Assembly (NCBI GenBank): GCA_003451585.1 | Contig: DMEU01000022.1 | Span: forward strand, 41,668-105,667 | Source of the DNA: Candidatus Omnitrophota bacterium | GTDB lineage: Bacteria > Omnitrophota > Gorgyraeia > Velamenicoccales > Velamenicoccaceae | Direction: 5' to 3' | Length of the DNA stretch: 64,000 bases | Part shown: positions 8,275-17,753 of the stretch, one piece after another | Layout of the letters: each line of letters opens with the position of its first letter | How positions within the stretch are numbered: position 1 is the stretch's first letter | The notes under the pieces: generated by a model | The model's input: only the letters and a program-made list of their open reading frames with translations | Database searches by the model: none | Told to the model about the DNA's origin: nothing | Program-made: the position numbers and the translations under genes

Positions 8275-10374
8275 TTGAGCCGTGGGGTTTTTGTGTTGAG
8301 CGCAAAAAATAAAATCATATTTCTGTTATCGATATTTTTAATATCCGCGCAGACAGTTTGGGCCGCTGTCGGCAAGCAGCCTATTACGGTAAACGGTGAT
8401 ACCGTAGAATTCAAGTCGGAAGGCCGCGAGATCGTTGCCGAAGGCAGTGTTGAGATCATTTATCAGGAGTCTAAGATCACTTGCGACAAGGTCCGCGTGT
8501 TCATCGACGAAAAGATTGCTATAGCCGACGGCCATGTAAAATTTACGAAGGAGTCAGGTGAGCAGCTTATCGGTGAGGCTATGGTGTATGATTTCGGCGA
8601 GCAGTCAGGGACGCTGATAAATTCAAGCGTATCCATGGCGCCTTACTACGGCAAGACGGAGTTGATGGAGAAGGTATCCGATACCGAGTTCCTCATGAAT
8701 AATGCGGAATTATCCACCTGCGACCTTCCGCATCCGCACTATAAATTAAGGGTGAGGGAAGCAAAGATGGATCCGGGCAAGAGCCTATCGGCCAAGGGCA
8801 TAAGTGTTTCTTTGCTGGATATCCCGATAATGTATGTGCCCGCCTATACCCAGGAGCTTACAGATAAGAGGCCCAGGCTTATGATCACACCGGGCCGCCG
8901 TAAGGACCTGGGGACCTTTTTACTGGGGTCGTGGCGTTATTATTTGAATCAAAATGCCAGGGGTTTATTGCACCTGGATTGGTATCAGGATAAAGGGTGG
9001 GCGGAAGGGGTAGACCTTAATTACAATACGAAAGTTTTAGGCCAGGGGAACGTCAGGTATTATCGTATAGATGAGAGGGACACAAGGGCGGAGGTCCCTG
9101 AAGCGTTAAGAGAGACCGACGAGCGCTCACGGTTGGAATTAAGGCACAGGTGGGCTATAAGTGAGCGGGACCACGCTGTTTTGGAATATTTCAGGTCTTC
9201 AGACGCTGAGTTCCGCAAGGATTACTTTTTCAGGGAGTATGAGAGAGAGACGGCACCTAAGTCTTTTTTACTGTATTCCCATGTCTATCCGAACGCCACT
9301 TTTAGTTTCCTGGGGCAGCCCAGAGTAAATAAGTTTGAGTCCGTTGTGCAAAAGGTTCCTGAGATCAAACTGGAGACCGTAAACCAGAAGATAGCGCAGA
9401 CGCCGTTCTATTATAAAAGTTCCACGAGTTTTGCCCATTTAATGAACGCCGCTGCGAATTCCGGAGTGACGGCCGATGTGTCCAGGACAGATACCTCCAA
9501 CCAGCTTTCTTATTTATTCAGGTTCTTGAGTGTTGATTTCAGCCCTTTTGCAGGGCATCGCGATACTTTTTATAGCCGCGGCATCGGCACAGATGAAGAC
9601 CTTATCCGCACGATGTTCTTTTCGGGTATCGATATGAGCACAAGGTTTTTTCGTCTTTTCGATATCAAGACGGACTTTATGAATGTGGATATCGACAAGC
9701 TCAGGCATGTGGTGATGCCTTCTATCCAGTATCGTTACCAGGACGAACCGTCTGTCAATAAGTCCAGGCTGACACAATTGGATGAAGTAGACGCCTTAGA
9801 GAGGCAGAACACGGTCATACTTTCGCTGGAGAATAAATTGCAGACCAAGCGCAGCGGCCAATCTGTGGATCTGCTCAGGCTGATATTGTCGTCAGATTAC
9901 GGTATCGGGCATACATCGACGCTTGATTCAGGTTTCCAGAATTTTAAGTATGACCTAGAGTTTAAGCCCTATAGCTGGTGGGAGCTGGATTCCGATGCAG
10001 AGTACGATATTCGCCGGGACCTCTTTAAGACGGTGAATTTTGATTATTGGATGAATATAGGTAAGAGCAGGAGCACCTTAGGATACCGCTTTAAGCACGA
10101 TGAAAGCAGCCAGGTAACTGCCGGCTTTACCTGCCCTTTGAATCCATTTTGGAAATTAGGCGTTTATGAACGTTTTGAGTTCAAGACAGGCGACCTTGTG
10201 GAGCACGAATACCGTCTTGAGCGCGATATGCATTGCTGGATCATGGAGCTGATCATTAACCAGCGCAAAGCCGAGGGGATAACATTTTTGGTAGCCTTTA
10301 AGCTCAAGGCATTCCCTGATATAGGCATTGACGCTCAGAAGACCTTGACGCCGCCAAGGACAGAGACTCTATAA
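8275..10374 (+). CDS. lptD: LPS-assembly protein LptD / OstA-like outer-membrane protein
   Basis: LptD inserts lipopolysaccharide into the outer leaflet of the outer membrane. The 699-residue protein has a hydrophobic signal peptide (about residues 12-30, cleavage near VWAA), an OstA/LptA-like jelly-roll region (about 35-200; ITVNGDTVEFKSEGREIVAEG, ITCDKVRVF, ADGHVKF) and a large beta-barrel region rich in alternating aromatic residues. DIPIMYVPAY is the conserved junction seen in LptD. The barrel is somewhat shorter than in E. coli. The open frame begins with TTG at 8275; GTG 8293 or TTG 8296, just after GGGG, give a more normal signal peptide. Its presence argues for a diderm envelope with LPS or a related glycolipid. 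Confidence 0.85.
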   Translation: MSRGVFVLSAKNKIIFLLSIFLISAQTVWAAVGKQPITVNGDTVEFKSEGREIVAEGSVEIIYQESKITCDKVRVFIDEKIAIADGHVKFTKESGEQLIGEAMVYDFGEQSGTLINSSVSMAPYYGKTELMEKVSDTEFLMNNAELSTCDLPHPHYKLRVREAKMDPGKSLSAKGISVSLLDIPIMYVPAYTQELTDKRPRLMITPGRRKDLGTFLLGSWRYYLNQNARGLLHLDWYQDKGWAEGVDLNYNTKVLGQGNVRYYRIDERDTRAEVPEALRETDERSRLELRHRWAISERDHAVLEYFRSSDAEFRKDYFFREYERETAPKSFLLYSHVYPNATFSFLGQPRVNKFESVVQKVPEIKLETVNQKIAQTPFYYKSSTSFAHLMNAAANSGVTADVSRTDTSNQLSYLFRFLSVDFSPFAGHRDTFYSRGIGTDEDLIRTMFFSGIDMSTRFFRLFDIKTDFMNVDIDKLRHVVMPSIQYRYQDEPSVNKSRLTQLDEVDALERQNTVILSLENKLQTKRSGQSVDLLRLILSSDYGIGHTSTLDSGFQNFKYDLEFKPYSWWELDSDAEYDIRRDLFKTVNFDYWMNIGKSRSTLGYRFKHDESSQVTAGFTCPLNPFWKLGVYERFEFKTGDLVEHEYRLERDMHCWIMELIINQRKAEGITFLVAFKLKAFPDIGIDAQKTLTPPRTETL

Positions 10375-10410
10375 GACGGGCCTTCACGTGGAAAATCCGG
10401 AGAGCAAATT

Positions 10411-11700
10411 ATGAATATAGCGATAATAGGGGCAGGTTACGTAGGGTTGGTCACCGGCGCTTGTTTTGCTGAGTTGGGCGTTAAGGTGGTCTGTGTGGAT
10501 AATGATACCGATAAGATAAAGGCTTTGAATAAATTAAAGATCCCTATTTATGAACCAGGCTTAGAAGACCTGATAAAGAGGAATTTCCGCCAAGGCAGGA
10601 TATCCTTTACTTCCGATATAGACCGGGCCGTAGCCAGGTCCCAGGTCATCTTTATAGCGATAGGCACGCCGCCAAAAGATAATGGCGAGGCTGATTTGAC
10701 GGGCATAGAAAAAGTGGCTACAGCCATAGCGCGCTCAATGACCGATTACCGCCTTATTGTGGAAAAGTCAACGGTGCCGGTTGAAACGGGCAGCTGGGTT
10801 AAGCACACCATCGAGATCAATAAGAAAAAGAAGGTCTCTTTTGACGTGGCTTCAAACCCGGAATTTTTGAGGGAGGGCCGGGCCATACATGATTTTATGC
10901 ATCCTGACCGGATAGTCCTTGGTGTGGAATCCAAGAAAGCGGAACAGCTGTTAAGGGAGCTTTACGGGCGTATCGACGGCCCTATCTTGATGACGGATAT
11001 TAAATCTGCCGAACTTATAAAACATGCTTCGAATTCTTTTCTGGCGCTTAAGATATCATATATAAACGCGGTCGCTAAAGTATGTGAATTGGCCGGAGCG
11101 GATATCGAGCAGGTAGCTGAAGGCATGGGCATGGATAAAAGGGTAGGGCGCGCTTTTTTGGATGCCGGCATAGGTTTTGGCGGATTTTGCCTCCCAAAAG
11201 ACCTGGATGCCTTTATTACGATATCCAGGAAACTTGGATATGATTTCGGCCTTTTAAAAGAGGTCAAAAAGATAAATGAATTTCAGAAGGAGGATTTTAT
11301 CAGAAGGGTGGAGTCACGCCTTTGGAACATAAAGGATAAGACAATAGGGGTCTTGGGCCTGGCGTTCAAGCCGGATACGGACGATATGCGGTTTGCGCCT
11401 TCTATCGACATTATCCAGATCCTGCAGAGACACGGCGCCGTTATAAAGGCCTATGATCCGAAGGCCGCCTCTCGTGCCAAGAAAATATTCAAAGGTGTCA
11501 AGTTTTGCCGCAACGCCTATGAAGCGGCCAAGAACAGCCATTGTTTGATAGTCTTGACGGAGTGGCAGGAATTCAAGGAGCTGGACTTTAAAAAGATAAA
11601 AAGGCTGTTGAAGCACCCGTTGATATTCGACGGGAGGAATATGTTCTCTCCTGAAGCCATGGAGGGATTGGGTTTTAAATATGTTTCGGTGGGCAGGTAA
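10411..11700 (+). CDS. ugd: UDP-glucose 6-dehydrogenase
   Basis: NAD-dependent four-electron oxidation of UDP-glucose to UDP-glucuronate, a precursor of surface polysaccharide sugars. The 429-residue protein has the N-terminal Rossmann motif [31 protein letters not shown], the [11 protein letters not shown] motif, [39 protein letters not shown] and the active-site stretch [15 protein letters not shown], whose Cys carries the thioester intermediate. The C-terminal domain includes [18 protein letters not shown]. Its product is the substrate of the enzyme encoded by the next gene, 32 bases downstream. Confidence 0.97.
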   Translation: MNIAIIGAGYVGLVTGACFAELGVKVVCVDNDTDKIKALNKLKIPIYEPGLEDLIKRNFRQGRISFTSDIDRAVARSQVIFIAIGTPPKDNGEADLTGIEKVATAIARSMTDYRLIVEKSTVPVETGSWVKHTIEINKKKKVSFDVASNPEFLREGRAIHDFMHPDRIVLGVESKKAEQLLRELYGRIDGPILMTDIKSAELIKHASNSFLALKISYINAVAKVCELAGADIEQVAEGMGMDKRVGRAFLDAGIGFGGFCLPKDLDAFITISRKLGYDFGLLKEVKKINEFQKEDFIRRVESRLWNIKDKTIGVLGLAFKPDTDDMRFAPSIDIIQILQRHGAVIKAYDPKAASRAKKIFKGVKFCRNAYEAAKNSHCLIVLTEWQEFKELDFKKIKRLLKHPLIFDGRNMFSPEAMEGLGFKYVSVGR

Positions 11701-11732
11701 CCGCATTGGTTAAAGACAGGAAGAGAGAATAT

Positions 11733-12668
11733 ATGAAGACGGTATTGATCACCGGAGGGGCAGGTTTTATCGGCTCCCATCTGTGCGACTTATTTTTGAA
11801 GAAAGGATACCGCGTCCTGTGCCTGGATAATTTTATCACGGGTTCAAAGGCGAGTATCGAAGAGCATCTTTCGGACAAGAATTTCGCTCTGGTAGAGCAC
11901 AATATTACAAAACCCATACATTTAAGTGAGGATGTGGATATCATTCTGCATTTTGCCTCTCCCGCAAGCCCGGTTGATTACCTTAATTATCCTATTCAGA
12001 CGCTAAAAGTGGGTTCTTTGGGCACGCATAATTCTTTAGGTTTAGCTAAGGCCAAGGGGGCGAGGTTCCTTTTGGCATCGACATCCGAAGTCTATGGCGA
12101 CCCGTTGGTCCACCCGCAGACAGAAGAATATTGGGGGAATGTCAATCCTGTGGGGCCTCGCGGAGTATACGATGAAGCTAAGCGTTTTGCCGAGGCCATC
12201 ACCATGGCTTATCACAGGGTGCACAAGGTAGATACAAAGATAGTGCGTATTTTTAATACTTATGGCCCGCGCATGAGGCTTGCCGACGGCAGGGCCATAC
12301 CGAATTTCATCACTCAGGCTTTAAAGGATAACCCGATAACTATTTATGGCGATGGTTCGCAGACCCGTTCTTTTTGTTATGTCACAGATCTCATAGACGG
12401 CCTATTCCGTCTTGTCAATTCCGGTTTGAATGATCCGGTGAATATCGGCAATCCTCATGAATTGACCTTAAAGGAATTGGCAGAACATATTAAGAGGCTC
12501 ACCGGCAGCAGGAGCAGAATAGTCTTTAAGCCTCTGCCAAAGGATGACCCGCGTCAGAGGCAGCCGGATATCACTCTTGCGCGCGAAAACCTAAAATGGC
12601 TTCCAAAAGTGCCGCTTGAAGAAGGGCTGAGTTCAACGATAGAGTGGTTCAGGAAGCATATTAAATAG
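11733..12668 (+). CDS. uxs: UDP-glucuronate decarboxylase (UDP-xylose synthase)
   Basis: Extended short-chain dehydrogenase that converts UDP-glucuronate to UDP-xylose, using bound NAD. Signatures are [19 protein letters not shown] at the N-terminus, [20 protein letters not shown] (the ASPxSPxxY motif distinctive of the UXS/ArnA-like group), STSEVYGDP, the YDEAKRFAE catalytic Tyr-Lys, and IFNTYGPRM. The start is taken at ATG 11733 after AGGAAGAGAG; a TTG 27 bases upstream in frame lacks support. Length is 311 residues, normal. Together with ugd it forms a two-step UDP-glucose to UDP-xylose route. Confidence 0.93.
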   Translation: MKTVLITGGAGFIGSHLCDLFLKKGYRVLCLDNFITGSKASIEEHLSDKNFALVEHNITKPIHLSEDVDIILHFASPASPVDYLNYPIQTLKVGSLGTHNSLGLAKAKGARFLLASTSEVYGDPLVHPQTEEYWGNVNPVGPRGVYDEAKRFAEAITMAYHRVHKVDTKIVRIFNTYGPRMRLADGRAIPNFITQALKDNPITIYGDGSQTRSFCYVTDLIDGLFRLVNSGLNDPVNIGNPHELTLKELAEHIKRLTGSRSRIVFKPLPKDDPRQRQPDITLARENLKWLPKVPLEEGLSSTIEWFRKHIK

Positions 12669-12746
12669 ACACAAGAACACAAGTGCGCAATGGCACAAGT
12701 AAAATTTTATAGTTTTGACTTGTGACTTGTGACCTGTGGCTTGTGA
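12669..12746. repeat. Intergenic palindrome of CACAAG / CTTGTG units
   Basis: Three CACAAG units (12670-12675, 12678-12683, 12694-12699) face at least three CTTGTG units (12719-12724, 12726-12731, 12740-12745). CACAAGT at 12694-12700 plus AAAA pairs with TTTT and ACTTGTG at 12713-12724, giving a hairpin with one bulge. The layout, direct units in one arm and their complements in the other, copies that of the elements at 3277 and 41577 but with a different unit. No clear ribosome-binding site remains for the gene at 12753. Confidence 0.65.
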
Positions 12747-12752
12747 TTTTTT

Positions 12753-13439
12753 ATGGTTATCGATTTCCATATCCATTCAAAATATTCCTTCGATTGTTTT
12801 CTCGAGCCTGCCGATATCGTGAAACTGGCCAGGACGATGCGCTTAGACGGGCTGGCAATAACAGACCATGACACTATGGCAGGGGTCGATGAATTTAGAA
12901 GGCTTGCGACCGAAGGAAGCCCCCGAGGGACGCCCGATATTTATATTATCGCCGGCCAGGAGATAACTACAAAGGACGGCGACATACTGGGGCTTTTTTT
13001 AAAAACAGAGATAAAGGGCAACCTGAGCACGCAAGATGTAATTTTAGAGATCAGGCAGCAGGGCGGCCTGGCTGTTTTGGCGCATCCTTTTAAATGGCCG
13101 CATTTGTTGCGCTCGCCTGAGTTATTAAGACAATTTGACGCGATAGAGGTCTTTAACGCCAGGAACAACATCCCGTCGCCTTATCTGGAAAATCACCTTG
13201 CAAAAAAGGCTGTATGCGATATGGGCCTTGCGTGTATCGCCGGCAGTGATACGCATGAGGGGTTCGAATTAGGCAATGCACGGACTGTCTTTGATTTTTC
13301 TTTTCCTGAGGCTACGGATGAGATGATAAAGAAGGCGATCCTGGAAAGACATGCCGGTATAGAAGGGCGGGAGGTATCTCTGCCCCTTGAAGTCAAGAGC
13401 CACTTCTCCAGGATGTTTAAAAGTTATTTTAAAAGATGA
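12753..13439 (+). CDS. PHP-domain phosphoesterase
   Basis: A 228-residue PHP-superfamily metal-dependent phosphoesterase. Conserved metal ligands are visible: DFHIHSKYSFDC (residues 3-14), GLAITDHDTM, the Glu in AGQEITTKDGDIL, LAHPFKWP and AGSDTHEGFELGNA. Such stand-alone PHP proteins include histidinol phosphatase-like and nucleotide phosphatase members; the substrate cannot be deduced. The gene starts straight after a palindromic repeat without an obvious Shine-Dalgarno, and ends in an ATGA overlap with the deacetylase gene, so the two are coupled. Confidence 0.85.
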   Translation: MVIDFHIHSKYSFDCFLEPADIVKLARTMRLDGLAITDHDTMAGVDEFRRLATEGSPRGTPDIYIIAGQEITTKDGDILGLFLKTEIKGNLSTQDVILEIRQQGGLAVLAHPFKWPHLLRSPELLRQFDAIEVFNARNNIPSPYLENHLAKKAVCDMGLACIAGSDTHEGFELGNARTVFDFSFPEATDEMIKKAILERHAGIEGREVSLPLEVKSHFSRMFKSYFKR

Positions 13440-14524
13440 GGACCATAGATAAATTAAAGATTTTGGCCGGCCTGGCCTTGGGCACAAAGGGGCCGAAGAT
13501 ATTTTCTTTCCACGATTGCCTGCCGGATGTCTTTTCGGGATACCTTGAGCTTCTGGCCTATAAACGTTACAGCATATTGGGCGGACAGGAATTGCTGGAG
13601 CGTTTTAGTTCAAAGGTCCTGGACTTGGATAAAGAGCCGCATGTCAATGTCAAGGAAGCTGTACTGACGTTCGATGACGGGCGCCGTAATTGCTGGTCGG
13701 TCATTTTTCCGCTTCTAAAAAAATACAGGGCCAAGGCCATACTTTTTGTTATACCTTCCAGGATAAGCGAGGTGGATGAATATTTTCCTAACCTCGAAGA
13801 TTATTGGAATGGCCGTACCTCGTGGGAAAATCTTTATTTAAGCCATCGCCGCATGCCTTATTTGACATGGAAAGAATTGGAGATCATGCAGTCGAGCGGC
13901 CTCGTCGAGATCCACTCGCACGGCTTAAGGCATGATGTGGTGCGGGTTTCATCCGGCGTTATCGATTTTCAGCATCCTGGGGTATATGAGATGCCGGTCT
14001 ATTTCGATGAATGGTTCGATGCCGGGTTGCCCCTGCTTGATTATCAATGGGGAGCGCCCATATATGAGCGAAGCTGGGCGCCTTTTGCTTCTAACATATA
14101 CGTGCCGGACAGGCGTGCTGATACAGTAATGAACGAGTTTGTGAAGAATAACGGCGGCTTTCTTTTTTTTAAAAAGAAAAAATGGCGCGCGAAACTTTTT
14201 AACTATTACAATTCGCAGAAGAAAAATTTCGGTTCGGGGCATTTTAAAAAAATAGAGGACAGGGAAGACGCATATCTTTCACTTGCCGAATCAAAGAGCG
14301 CTATAGAGAAAAAAATGGGGAATAAAGATATTTTTTTCTCGCTGCCACTTTATCAGAGCAGCCCGGAAATTTTAAAGATTGCCGCTGACGTCGGCTATAG
14401 GGCTATTTTTACCGGCCCGCAGAGCATAAACAAGGGATGTAAATCTTTGTCGTTAAAGGCGGATGCGTTATTTATCCTGACCCGTATCCCGAGCTTCTGG
14501 ATCAAGTTCCTGGCCTATCTCTAA
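13436..14524 (+). CDS. NodB-like polysaccharide deacetylase family protein
   Basis: A 362-residue carbohydrate esterase family 4-type protein. VLTFDDGRRN (around residue 80) carries the Asp-Asp motif and IHSHGLRHD (around 160) the His-x4-His zinc site of NodB domains. A long insertion of about 110 residues follows, rich in aromatic and basic residues, before the C-terminal part of the fold resumes at FFSLPLYQSSPEILKIAADVGY. There is no clear signal peptide, so it may act on a cytoplasmic or membrane-side intermediate. The four-base ATGA overlap with the PHP gene and nearness to UDP-sugar genes suggest a part in envelope glycan synthesis. Substrate unknown. Confidence 0.8.
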   Translation: MRTIDKLKILAGLALGTKGPKIFSFHDCLPDVFSGYLELLAYKRYSILGGQELLERFSSKVLDLDKEPHVNVKEAVLTFDDGRRNCWSVIFPLLKKYRAKAILFVIPSRISEVDEYFPNLEDYWNGRTSWENLYLSHRRMPYLTWKELEIMQSSGLVEIHSHGLRHDVVRVSSGVIDFQHPGVYEMPVYFDEWFDAGLPLLDYQWGAPIYERSWAPFASNIYVPDRRADTVMNEFVKNNGGFLFFKKKKWRAKLFNYYNSQKKNFGSGHFKKIEDREDAYLSLAESKSAIEKKMGNKDIFFSLPLYQSSPEILKIAADVGYRAIFTGPQSINKGCKSLSLKADALFILTRIPSFWIKFLAYL

Positions 14525-14541
14525 ATTTTTTAAAATAAGTC

Positions 14542-14570
14542 TTGACAGGAAACACTAATTTTAATAGAAT
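14542..14570 (+). promoter_or_regulatory. Strong sigma70-like promoter of the tRNA-rpmG-secE-nusG operon
   Basis: TTGACA at 14542-14547 matches the -35 consensus exactly. TAGAAT at 14565-14570 matches the -10 at five of six positions, with the optimal 17-base spacer. Transcription would begin near 14577, about ten bases before tRNA-Thr. The next gene upstream ends at 14524, so this is the likely entry point for the large translation block. Confidence 0.8.
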
Positions 14571-14587
14571 TAACGCTTTACGAGTTT

Positions 14588-14660
14588 GCCCCTGTAGCTC
14601 AGTAGGTAGAGCACGTCCTTGGTAAGGACGGGGTCACCGGTTCAATTCCGGTCGGGGGCT
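14588..14660 (+). tRNA. tRNA-Thr (anticodon GGT)
   Basis: A full cloverleaf can be drawn. The acceptor 14588-14594 pairs with 14653-14659 with one G-U pair. The anticodon stem 14614-14618/14626-14630 frames a seven-base loop with GGT at 14621-14623. The T arm carries GGTTCAATTCC. The discriminator is T14660 and CCA is not encoded. It lies just behind a strong promoter and before rpmG. Confidence 0.95.
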
Positions 14661-14682
14661 TAAAGATAGCGGATTAGAAAAA

Positions 14683-14832
14683 ATGAGAGAACATATTTTA
14701 TTGGAATGTCCGGTTTGCAAGTCAAGGCTGTATTCTTCTACGAAGAACAAGAAGAAGCATACTGAGCGCCTGGAACTTAAAAAATTCTGTAAGATTTGCC
14801 GTCGGCACGAACCTCATAAAGAAGTTAAATAA
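14683..14832 (+). CDS. rpmG: 50S ribosomal protein bL33
   Basis: A 49-residue bL33 with the zinc-binding form: CPVC (residues 9-12) and CKIC (about 37-40) around the family core [20 protein letters not shown]. It lies between tRNA-Thr and tRNA-Trp, upstream of secE-nusG, a very common arrangement in bacteria. There is no strong Shine-Dalgarno, only a purine-rich stretch. Too short for most gene calls, but the family pattern and the context are clear. Confidence 0.95.
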   Translation: MREHILLECPVCKSRLYSSTKNKKKHTERLELKKFCKICRRHEPHKEVK

Positions 14833-14879
14833 TTTTTAACTGGTTTTGTAGGTAAGGGATCAGGACACATCATTAGGTT

Positions 14880-14953
14880 AGGAGCGTCGGTTAGTGGTAA
14901 ACCACCGGTCTCCAAAACCGGAACTGCAGGTTCGATTCCTGCCGCTCCTGCCA
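14880..14953 (+). tRNA. tRNA-Trp (anticodon CCA)
   Basis: The acceptor 14880-14886 (AGGAGCG) pairs fully with 14943-14949 (CGCTCCT). The discriminator is G14950 and the 3' CCA is encoded (14951-14953), unlike the tRNA-Thr upstream. The anticodon stem is 14905-14909/14917-14921 with CCA at 14912-14914. The position between rpmG and secE is the usual one for tRNA-Trp. Confidence 0.95.
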
Positions 14954-14966
14954 GAATATCAAGACA

Positions 14967-15161
14967 ATGGTAAACGTTTTTACAAAAATTCCGGTTTTTT
15001 TCAGGGAAGTCAAGATCGAGTTGACCAAGGTATCCTGGACGACACGCAAGGAACTTTTTGGCGCAACCTGGATCGTGATATTGACCACAGCGATCCTTAC
15101 GGCTTATATCGGCATCTTGGACTTTTTTCTTTCCAAGTCCGTCAGTCTGGTCCTAAAATAA
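14967..15161 (+). CDS. secE: Preprotein translocase subunit SecE
   Basis: A 64-residue single-span SecE, the essential clamp of the SecYEG channel. The amphipathic helix FFREVKIELTKVSWTTRKEL (about residues 11-30), with the family KVxWP-like motif here as KVSWTT, is followed by one transmembrane helix (about 34-56). Its stop codon shares one base with the nusG start at 15161. Confidence 0.95.
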   Translation: MVNVFTKIPVFFREVKIELTKVSWTTRKELFGATWIVILTTAILTAYIGILDFFLSKSVSLVLK

Positions 15162-15688
15162 TGAAAAAGTGGTACGTCGTACATACACAGACCGGTTCGG
15201 AAGATAAGGTAAAAAAGAGTTTGGATGGCCGCATTGCTACAAGCGGCTTGAAGGATTTCATGGGACAGGTCTTGATACCTACGGAGCAGGTTTCGGAAGT
15301 CCGTTCCGGTAAGAAGAAAGTAACTGAGCGTAAGTTCTTCCCGGGGTATATACTCGTTGAAATGGAGCTAAACGAAAATACGTGGCTTCTGGTGCGCACT
15401 ACGCCTGGCGCCACAGGTTTTATCGGTATGGGCAAACAGCCTTCATCTTTGACCCAGGATGAGGTGGATAACATAATGAAGCGCACAGTTGAGACAAAGG
15501 CCAAGCCCAGCCCCAAGGTCCATTTTGAAAAGGGCGAGCCTGTGCGTATTATCGAAGGCCCATTCTTGAACTTTAACGGTACGATAGAAGAAGTCAACCC
15601 TGAAAAGCAGAAGATAAAGGTAAGTGTCTCCATATTCGGAAGGTCAACGCCAGTCGAGTTGGAATTCTGGCAAGTAGAGAAGGTGTAA
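15161..15688 (+). CDS. nusG: Transcription termination/antitermination protein NusG
   Basis: A 175-residue NusG that binds RNA polymerase and links it to ribosomes or Rho. The NGN domain runs from [19 protein letters not shown] through the [17 protein letters not shown] region (about residues 1-110). The KOW domain begins near [21 protein letters not shown] and ends with [11 protein letters not shown]. The start is ATG 15161, overlapping the secE stop by one base; a much longer in-frame extension reaching into tRNA-Trp has no protein similarity and is discarded. Confidence 0.97.
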   Translation: MKKWYVVHTQTGSEDKVKKSLDGRIATSGLKDFMGQVLIPTEQVSEVRSGKKKVTERKFFPGYILVEMELNENTWLLVRTTPGATGFIGMGKQPSSLTQDEVDNIMKRTVETKAKPSPKVHFEKGEPVRIIEGPFLNFNGTIEEVNPEKQKIKVSVSIFGRSTPVELEFWQVEKV

Positions 15689-15689
15689 G

Positions 15690-16115
15690 ATGGCAAAAAA
15701 AATTGTTGCACAGATCAAGTTACACGTACCGGCGGGAGCAGCAAACCCGGCGCCTCCGGTAGGGCCGGCTTTGGGCCAGCATGGCGTTAACATCATGCAG
15801 TTCTGTAAGTCTTTTAATGAACAGACGAAGGATAAGGACGGTATCGTACTGCCTGTTGTTATAAGCGTCTATGAAGACAAGAAGTTCGATTTTATAATTA
15901 AGACCCCCCCGTGTTCGGTCCTGCTGAAGCGAGCCGCAAATCTCGCCAAGGCGTCGGGAACAGCCGGGAAGGAAAAGATAGGCAGTGTTACCATGAAACA
16001 GGTCGAGGAGATAGCAAAGCAGAAACTTGGAGACCTGAATACGAGTGATCTGGAGATAGCCAAAAAAACAGTTATGGGTACAGCCCGCAGTATGGGTATA
16101 GAGGTTGTGGGGTAG
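15690..16115 (+). CDS. rplK: 50S ribosomal protein uL11
   Basis: A 141-residue uL11 of the GTPase-associated centre, binding 23S rRNA with uL10. Signatures are [23 protein letters not shown] at the N-terminus (the proline-rich hinge) and the RNA-binding C-terminal domain with [10 protein letters not shown] at the end. It starts one base after the nusG stop, as part of the nusG-rplK-rplA chain. Confidence 0.98.
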   Translation: MAKKIVAQIKLHVPAGAANPAPPVGPALGQHGVNIMQFCKSFNEQTKDKDGIVLPVVISVYEDKKFDFIIKTPPCSVLLKRAANLAKASGTAGKEKIGSVTMKQVEEIAKQKLGDLNTSDLEIAKKTVMGTARSMGIEVVG

Positions 16116-16117
16116 TC

Positions 16118-16801
16118 ATGAAGAGACCGCAGAGCAAGAGATATCGTGAGAGCGTAAAGGCAGTAGATAAGTCCAAGACTTATGGTTTAAAAGAAGCCAT
16201 CAGTATCTTAAAAGCTTCACCTAAGACGAAGTTCGATGAGTCTCTGGAGCTGGCTTTTAATCTGGGTATAGATACGAAAAAGTCGGATCATATGGTCCGT
16301 GGAACCGTTATCTTACCTCATGGGACAGGAAAGAAGATAAGGGTGGCGGTTTTTTGCCGAGGTGAGGCCGAAAAGCAGGCTTTTGATTCCGGAGCTGATT
16401 TTGTCGGCGCGCAGGAGCTTATAGATAAGGTTGCCGGAGGCTGGATGGATTTTGATTGCGTAGTGGCCACGCCGGACATGATGAAGGACTTGAGTAAACT
16501 TGGGAAAGTCCTTGGCCCGCGCGGCCTTATGCCAAGCCCTAAGACCGGCACAGTTACACAGAATGTGGCACAGGCCGTCAAGGACTTAAAGGCCGGTAAA
16601 GTTGAATTTAAGGCTGATAAGCAGGGCGGGGTGCATGTGGGCGTAGGAAAACTATCTTTTGGAGAAGAACATCTTTTTGAGAACGCAACTATTCTAATAG
16701 AGTCCTTAAAGGGCACGAGGCCGGCTTCTTTGAAAGGTGATTTTATCAAGTCCATTTATATTTCTTCATCTATGGGCCCAGGATTAAAGGTGGCAGCATG
16801 A
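16118..16801 (+). CDS. rplA: 50S ribosomal protein uL1
   Basis: A 227-residue uL1, the stalk protein that helps release tRNA from the E site; in other bacteria it represses its own operon. SKRYRESVKAVDKSKTYGL opens the protein and LGKVLGPRGLMPSPKTGTVT is the uL1 signature. It starts two bases after rplK and its last four bases overlap rplJ (ATGA). Confidence 0.98.
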   Translation: MKRPQSKRYRESVKAVDKSKTYGLKEAISILKASPKTKFDESLELAFNLGIDTKKSDHMVRGTVILPHGTGKKIRVAVFCRGEAEKQAFDSGADFVGAQELIDKVAGGWMDFDCVVATPDMMKDLSKLGKVLGPRGLMPSPKTGTVTQNVAQAVKDLKAGKVEFKADKQGGVHVGVGKLSFGEEHLFENATILIESLKGTRPASLKGDFIKSIYISSSMGPGLKVAA

Positions 16802-17340
16802 CCGTAATAACGAAAAAAATAGGCGAATTATACAGGGACCTGGTTTCCAGAGAGCTAAAGCACAGGCTGGACAGCTCGACGGATGTATTTTTGTTCAGCT
16901 ACCATAAATTGAAATCAGCTGAGATGACCAGTTTAAGGAAGAACTTGAAGACGGCAGGCGCCAGTGTCCTGGTGACCAAGAACAGCTTTATGAAGAAGGC
17001 CTTTGAGACGGTAGGAAAACCCTCAGAGGCCATTTCTTTACTAGACGGGCCGATGGCCATGGTATTCGTTAAGGATGACCCGATAGGCGTTTCCAAAGTC
17101 CTTATGGATTTTGTTAAACAGCACGAGGTCATGAGTGTCCGCGGCGGGTTCTTGGCTGAGCGGCTGCTTAGCCCTGAAGATATCAAAAAAATATCTACGT
17201 TGTTTTCGAGGCAGGCGCTTTATGGACAGGTGGCGTCAACGCTCAACGCGCCTATCGGTAAATTGGCCTCGACTTTGAATCAAATCGTGACAAAACTAGT
17301 ATACGCGCTTGGAGCGCTTAAAGATAAAAAAGAGAAATAA
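16798..17340 (+). CDS. rplJ: 50S ribosomal protein uL10
   Basis: A 180-residue uL10, the base of the bL12 stalk. The N-terminal rRNA-binding domain (VTKNSFMKKAFE, LDGPMAMVFVKDDPIGVSKVL) is followed by the C-terminal helix to which bL12 dimers bind (about residues 140-172). Because it overlaps rplA by four bases, there is no room for the rplJ mRNA leader structure that many bacteria use for autoregulation. Confidence 0.97.
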   Translation: MTVITKKIGELYRDLVSRELKHRLDSSTDVFLFSYHKLKSAEMTSLRKNLKTAGASVLVTKNSFMKKAFETVGKPSEAISLLDGPMAMVFVKDDPIGVSKVLMDFVKQHEVMSVRGGFLAERLLSPEDIKKISTLFSRQALYGQVASTLNAPIGKLASTLNQIVTKLVYALGALKDKKEK

Positions 17341-17372
17341 ATTTACAGACAAAAACAGGGAGGGAAAATTAA

Positions 17373-17753
17373 ATGGCAAAGATTGAAGAAATGATCAAAG
17401 AAATCGAATCTATGACGGTCCTTGAATTATGTGATCTGGTCAAGGCCATCGAGGAAAAGTTTGGAGTTACAGCTGCTGCGCCTGTCATGGCTATGGCTGG
17501 CGGGGCTGCTGGAGCGGCCGCTGCCGCACCTGTTGAGGAAAAAACCGTCTTTACGGTCGTCCTTACGAATGCCGGCGCAAATAAGATCAATGTGATCAAA
17601 GAAGTCCGCACGATCACAAGCCTGGGCTTGAAAGAGGCCAAGGACTTGGTTGATGGTGCTCCAAAGCCTGTAAAAGAGAGCGTTCCTAAAGCTGAGGCCG
17701 AAGAATTAAAGAAAAAGCTCGAAGCCGCAGGCGCCACAGTAGAATTGAAGTAA
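17373..17753 (+). CDS. rplL: 50S ribosomal protein bL12
   Basis: A 126-residue bL7/L12 stalk protein that recruits translation GTPases. The N-terminal dimerisation helices ([15 protein letters not shown]) are joined by a flexible Ala/Gly-rich hinge (about residues 35-55) to the globular C-terminal domain with [22 protein letters not shown] about 10 bases upstream is a good ribosome-binding site. A structured 126-base gap separates it from rpoB. Confidence 0.98.
   Translation: MAKIEEMIKEIESMTVLELCDLVKAIEEKFGVTAAAPVMAMAGGAAGAAAAAPVEEKTVFTVVLTNAGANKINVIKEVRTITSLGLKEAKDLVDGAPKPVKESVPKAEAEELKKKLEAAGATVELK

Noticed and set aside
14894..15160. Long in-frame extension upstream of nusG that covers part of tRNA-Trp and all of secE
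   Set aside because: The extra residues have no family similarity, they overlap a clear tRNA and secE in another frame, and NusG proper begins at the ATG at 15161.
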